Below are positions 62,023 through 64,000 of a stretch of DNA of 64,000 nt, piece by piece. A program made the translations under genes and the position numbers. Every line of letters begins with the position of its first letter. The first letter of the stretch is position 1. The stretch spans positions 5,043,501 through 5,107,500 of the forward strand of contig NZ_CP121668.1 of the NCBI RefSeq assembly GCF_029714425.1, written 5' to 3'. Source of the DNA: Bradyrhizobium sp. CB2312. Lineage in GTDB: Bacteria; Pseudomonadota; Alphaproteobacteria; Rhizobiales; Xanthobacteraceae. The notes under the pieces were generated by a model. The model searched no databases and had not been told where the DNA came from. It saw nothing but the letters and a program-made list of their open reading frames with translations.

Positions 62023-63122
62023 TTGGCGGCTCTCCTATGCGGCTGCACAACATCGACGGTTCGAGCCGGACCGTCAAAAATAGCCGATCGAGATCAGAAG
62101 GCGCTACAAAGCGTCACGAGCGGTCATGAATGGTCATCGGACGGATGTCGCGTCACGATTTCCACAGCCATATAAACCGCGATGGTTAGACAGTTTGTTG
62201 AGTGCGCGAAGTCCATGAGCGATGACAATGCTCCGGGAGGAGGGCACGTCCGTCGTCCTAGACTTTCGATTGATCTGCTGTCGCCACGCTGCACGGAGTT
62301 CTGCGAATTCGGCCGGGTGCGCCTCTCGGACCTTTTTGGTCGGCACCATGAAGCGGACCTTTTCGTCCGCGCGCCATCTTTCGATTACGTGAATATGTCG
62401 GGAAGCGGCAATCCGTCGCCGAAATCCATTTGCTGCGCATCGCCAGCATTGTGATTGTCGACGCTGTATAGTAGCGAACCGCCATCCACGGCGTTGGGAT
62501 TTAGCTTCGATCGAGAATGCACGCACGCTCCGATATGGCCCAATCGATATCGATTGGTTCGGGCCAACGCTAATGGTTCGGTTTGAAGCAAGACTTCCCA
62601 CGACACCACTCACATGGTCCGATTTCGACCGGACGATAAGAATGTCGCCGGGCTGCAACCCCGTTGTGTCCGACCGGCCGCTTCTCGCGGCATTGACTAT
62701 CGACACATGAAATCCCCCGGCGATGCGTTGCGAAGCAGGCAGAATCACCTAGTTCGGTAGCGGAGGTCAAATAACCGCGCGCTTCACCTCACCGCATCTG
62801 TCTGCGCGTCAACGCTCGGCTGTTGGGTCTTGCCGCCAGGCCAAGGCTACAGTTCTCTGACTCCATCGCAACAGCCGAACTGGTTCGTTACGAACAGCGG
62901 CATGTCGGCTTCGGGCGCGATGCTGTCCTTCAATTCACCAGCGCGACCGCAACCCTCGATGGGGCCTGGCGTCAAGCCTTGCGGCCTTCCGCGCGGTCGC
63001 AAGGATCCACAGCCAATGAGCTGACAGCGCTCCCTGAGGGAGTGGATGAATATGACGAAACTGAGCCGCTTGCGGCGCCGCGCTCCACCTGTTTAAGTTG
63101 CAAGGGCTTGGAGTAGGCGATT
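62023..63122. other. 1.1-kb gene-poor region
   Basis: Lower GC than the core region. Several overlapping frames on the minus strand (62,134-62,748 among them) have no start context or recognisable domain. On the plus strand a frame without a good start, ending at 63,024 (WFVTNSGMSASGAMLSFNSP, then PGVKPCGLPRGRKDPQPMS), could be the tail of a lost gene. I do not support any gene here. Confidence 0.35.
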
Positions 63123-63473
63123 ATGAAATGGCATTTATCCACTTCAGCGCTCATCGTTTTGGTGCTGATCTTCACCAGCAATTGCGCAGCCGCATTCAAC
63201 TATAAGTACGTTGGCGACCGTAGCGCCGGGTACGACAAGAAGATCAACGGCGGCAAAGGCTGCTTCATGGGTGATTGCAGTAAACGGCAAGAGCGGCTCA
63301 ATGCTCAGCGGCCTGCTATTAGCTGCTCTTCTCGTGCCGATTCTTGCCGCAGGAAGAACAGCCTCAATCCAAACATGGCTTCACGATGTGAGCCTGCCCG
63401 CCTAGCTTGCCTCAAAACCGGTACTTTCGTCACGCTATCCGGTGAACAAAGAACCGTTGATCTGAGGGAATGA
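63123..63473 (+). CDS. Small secreted protein, 116 aa
   Basis: Signal peptide MKWHLSTSALIVLVLIFTSN, cut near AAA-FN. The mature part has several cysteines (GGKGCFMGDCSKRQ, ISCSSRADSCRRK, CEPARLACLKTG), mostly in pairs, so it is probably disulfide-linked. The start follows GGAG about eight bases upstream. No family recognised. The C-terminal half is less convincing in composition and the frame may be damaged. Confidence 0.5.
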   Translation: MKWHLSTSALIVLVLIFTSNCAAAFNYKYVGDRSAGYDKKINGGKGCFMGDCSKRQERLNAQRPAISCSSRADSCRRKNSLNPNMASRCEPARLACLKTGTFVTLSGEQRTVDLRE

Positions 63474-63625
63474 GCGAGGCGACTTAACAGGAGCTTGCCG
63501 GTCGTTTTCGGATGCAATCCGGCAACTGATCGAGATCGGATTGAAAGCGCCGCGGGAGAAGGGCAGGGACTAAAGCGAGCGATTTTCATCGGCCGCGAGT
63601 TTTGCCACGCCGCCGAGAGCTGCTG

Positions 63626-63706
63626 ATGCTTGCAGTGCTGCTACAGGTCGGGACACCCATCGATTGGTTCATCGTCGAGCTGTGGGTGCAAATGCCGAAA
63701 GACTGA
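63626..63706 (+). pseudogene. Diverged copy of the tiny membrane-peptide gene
   Basis: A 26-codon frame (MLAVLLQVGTPIDWFIVELW, then VQMPKD) aligns with the 29-residue peptide at 45,357: ELW then PKD-stop correspond, and about 40 bp of 3' flank (CACCCACGAC-GGCAGT-GCTCGCG) are shared with 45,455-45,483. The membrane segment is degraded by a polar stretch, so this copy may be non-functional. Confidence 0.45.
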
Positions 63707-63792
63707 GTGTCTTCCCCACCCACGACCGGCAGTAGCTCGCGCGCGTTCAAGAGGATTGTGTTCGAAGACATGTTCCTCTCCTGGTCCGTGGT

Positions 63793-64000
63793 TCACGCCA
63801 GCGGAGCCGAGCCTCCCAGGAATGCCTCCAGGGCAACCAAGGTTAGTGGCGTCATCTCCGCGCGAAATTTGTCTAGTTCTGTTGGATGGATGGCGACTAG
63901 CTTGCCTTCGCTCACGACCAGATCTGAGCTCGGAATATTGCGGGCCACAAAGACTTCACCACAGAGACGCTTTGCGATTTTCTCGGGATCGGCGCCGTTC
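63793..64000 (-). CDS. C-terminal part of a hypothetical protein (5' end outside window)
   Basis: Reading inward from the right edge, 69 codons are open: GADPEKIAKRLCGEVFVARN, then IPSSDLVVSEGKLVAIHPTE, ending LTLVALEAFLGGSAPLA. The composition is that of a normal soluble protein. It is too short to assign. The stop lies at 63,793-63,795. Confidence 0.6.
   Translation of the reverse strand, partial: NGADPEKIAKRLCGEVFVARNIPSSDLVVSEGKLVAIHPTELDKFRAEMTPLTLVALEAFLGGSAPLA

Noticed and set aside
62134..62748. 204-codon gene on the minus strand
   Set aside because: No start context, no domain, and two other frames over the same DNA look equally coding-like; support is not sufficient.

Overview
The window looks like the chromosome of a Bradyrhizobium-type alphaproteobacterium. 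Evidence is the high GC, the palindromic repeats between genes, and the gene content (NasS-NasT nitrate sensing, UgpC-type and Opp/Dpp-type importers, many small secreted proteins). The identification is by content only; no 16S gene is present.

Core region, 1 to about 36,700. In order: the start of rimO (cut by the left edge); two small secreted proteins; the nasT-nasS regulatory pair followed by nirA and a flavoprotein reductase, behind a -24/-12 promoter and a long leader; an intergenic palindrome family; pxpA-pxpC-pxpB (5-oxoprolinase) on the minus strand; an RraA-like/cupin pair; secreted proteins; a PheC-like periplasmic enzyme; a five-gene minus-strand operon for a sugar ABC importer with a 2-hydroxyacid dehydrogenase (22,283 to 16,813); a response regulator; glk; pncA; a PhaC-like hydrolase; nadE; and a five-gene Opp/Dpp importer with a TIM-barrel gene in front (30,455 to 36,700).

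RiPP region, 36,740 to 41,123, minus strand. A 145-residue precursor with 17 cysteines in its last 55 residues is followed by an inter-cistronic hairpin, a fused E1-like/YcaO cyclodehydratase and a SagB-type azoline dehydrogenase. This is a complete, compact thiazole/oxazole peptide (TOMM/LAP) pathway without an obvious exporter or protease. A two-domain VOC protein, ilvD and a small secreted Cys/Tyr-rich protein follow on the plus strand.

Integrated element, 45,143 to 59,392. A 41-bp direct repeat made of the 5' half of tRNA-Ser(UGA) brackets a 14.2-kb element. It carries a tyrosine integrase, RHH and HTH regulators with paired operators, a RepA-like helicase, a PDDEXK-like nuclease, an iteron-like array, a DUF5681 protein, a large terminase, a tail-collar protein and a three-gene cargo cassette. 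I see no portal, capsid or tail-tube genes, so it resembles a phage satellite more than a complete prophage. Because the element took over the 5' half, the working tRNA-Ser now has element DNA upstream of it.

Right edge, 59,444 to 64,000. This is a gene-poor, lower-GC region with a secreted two-repeat protein, an IS1182-family insertion sequence, several small or doubtful ORFs, a second copy of a small membrane-peptide gene also found at the left end of the element, and the 3' part of a minus-strand gene cut by the window edge.
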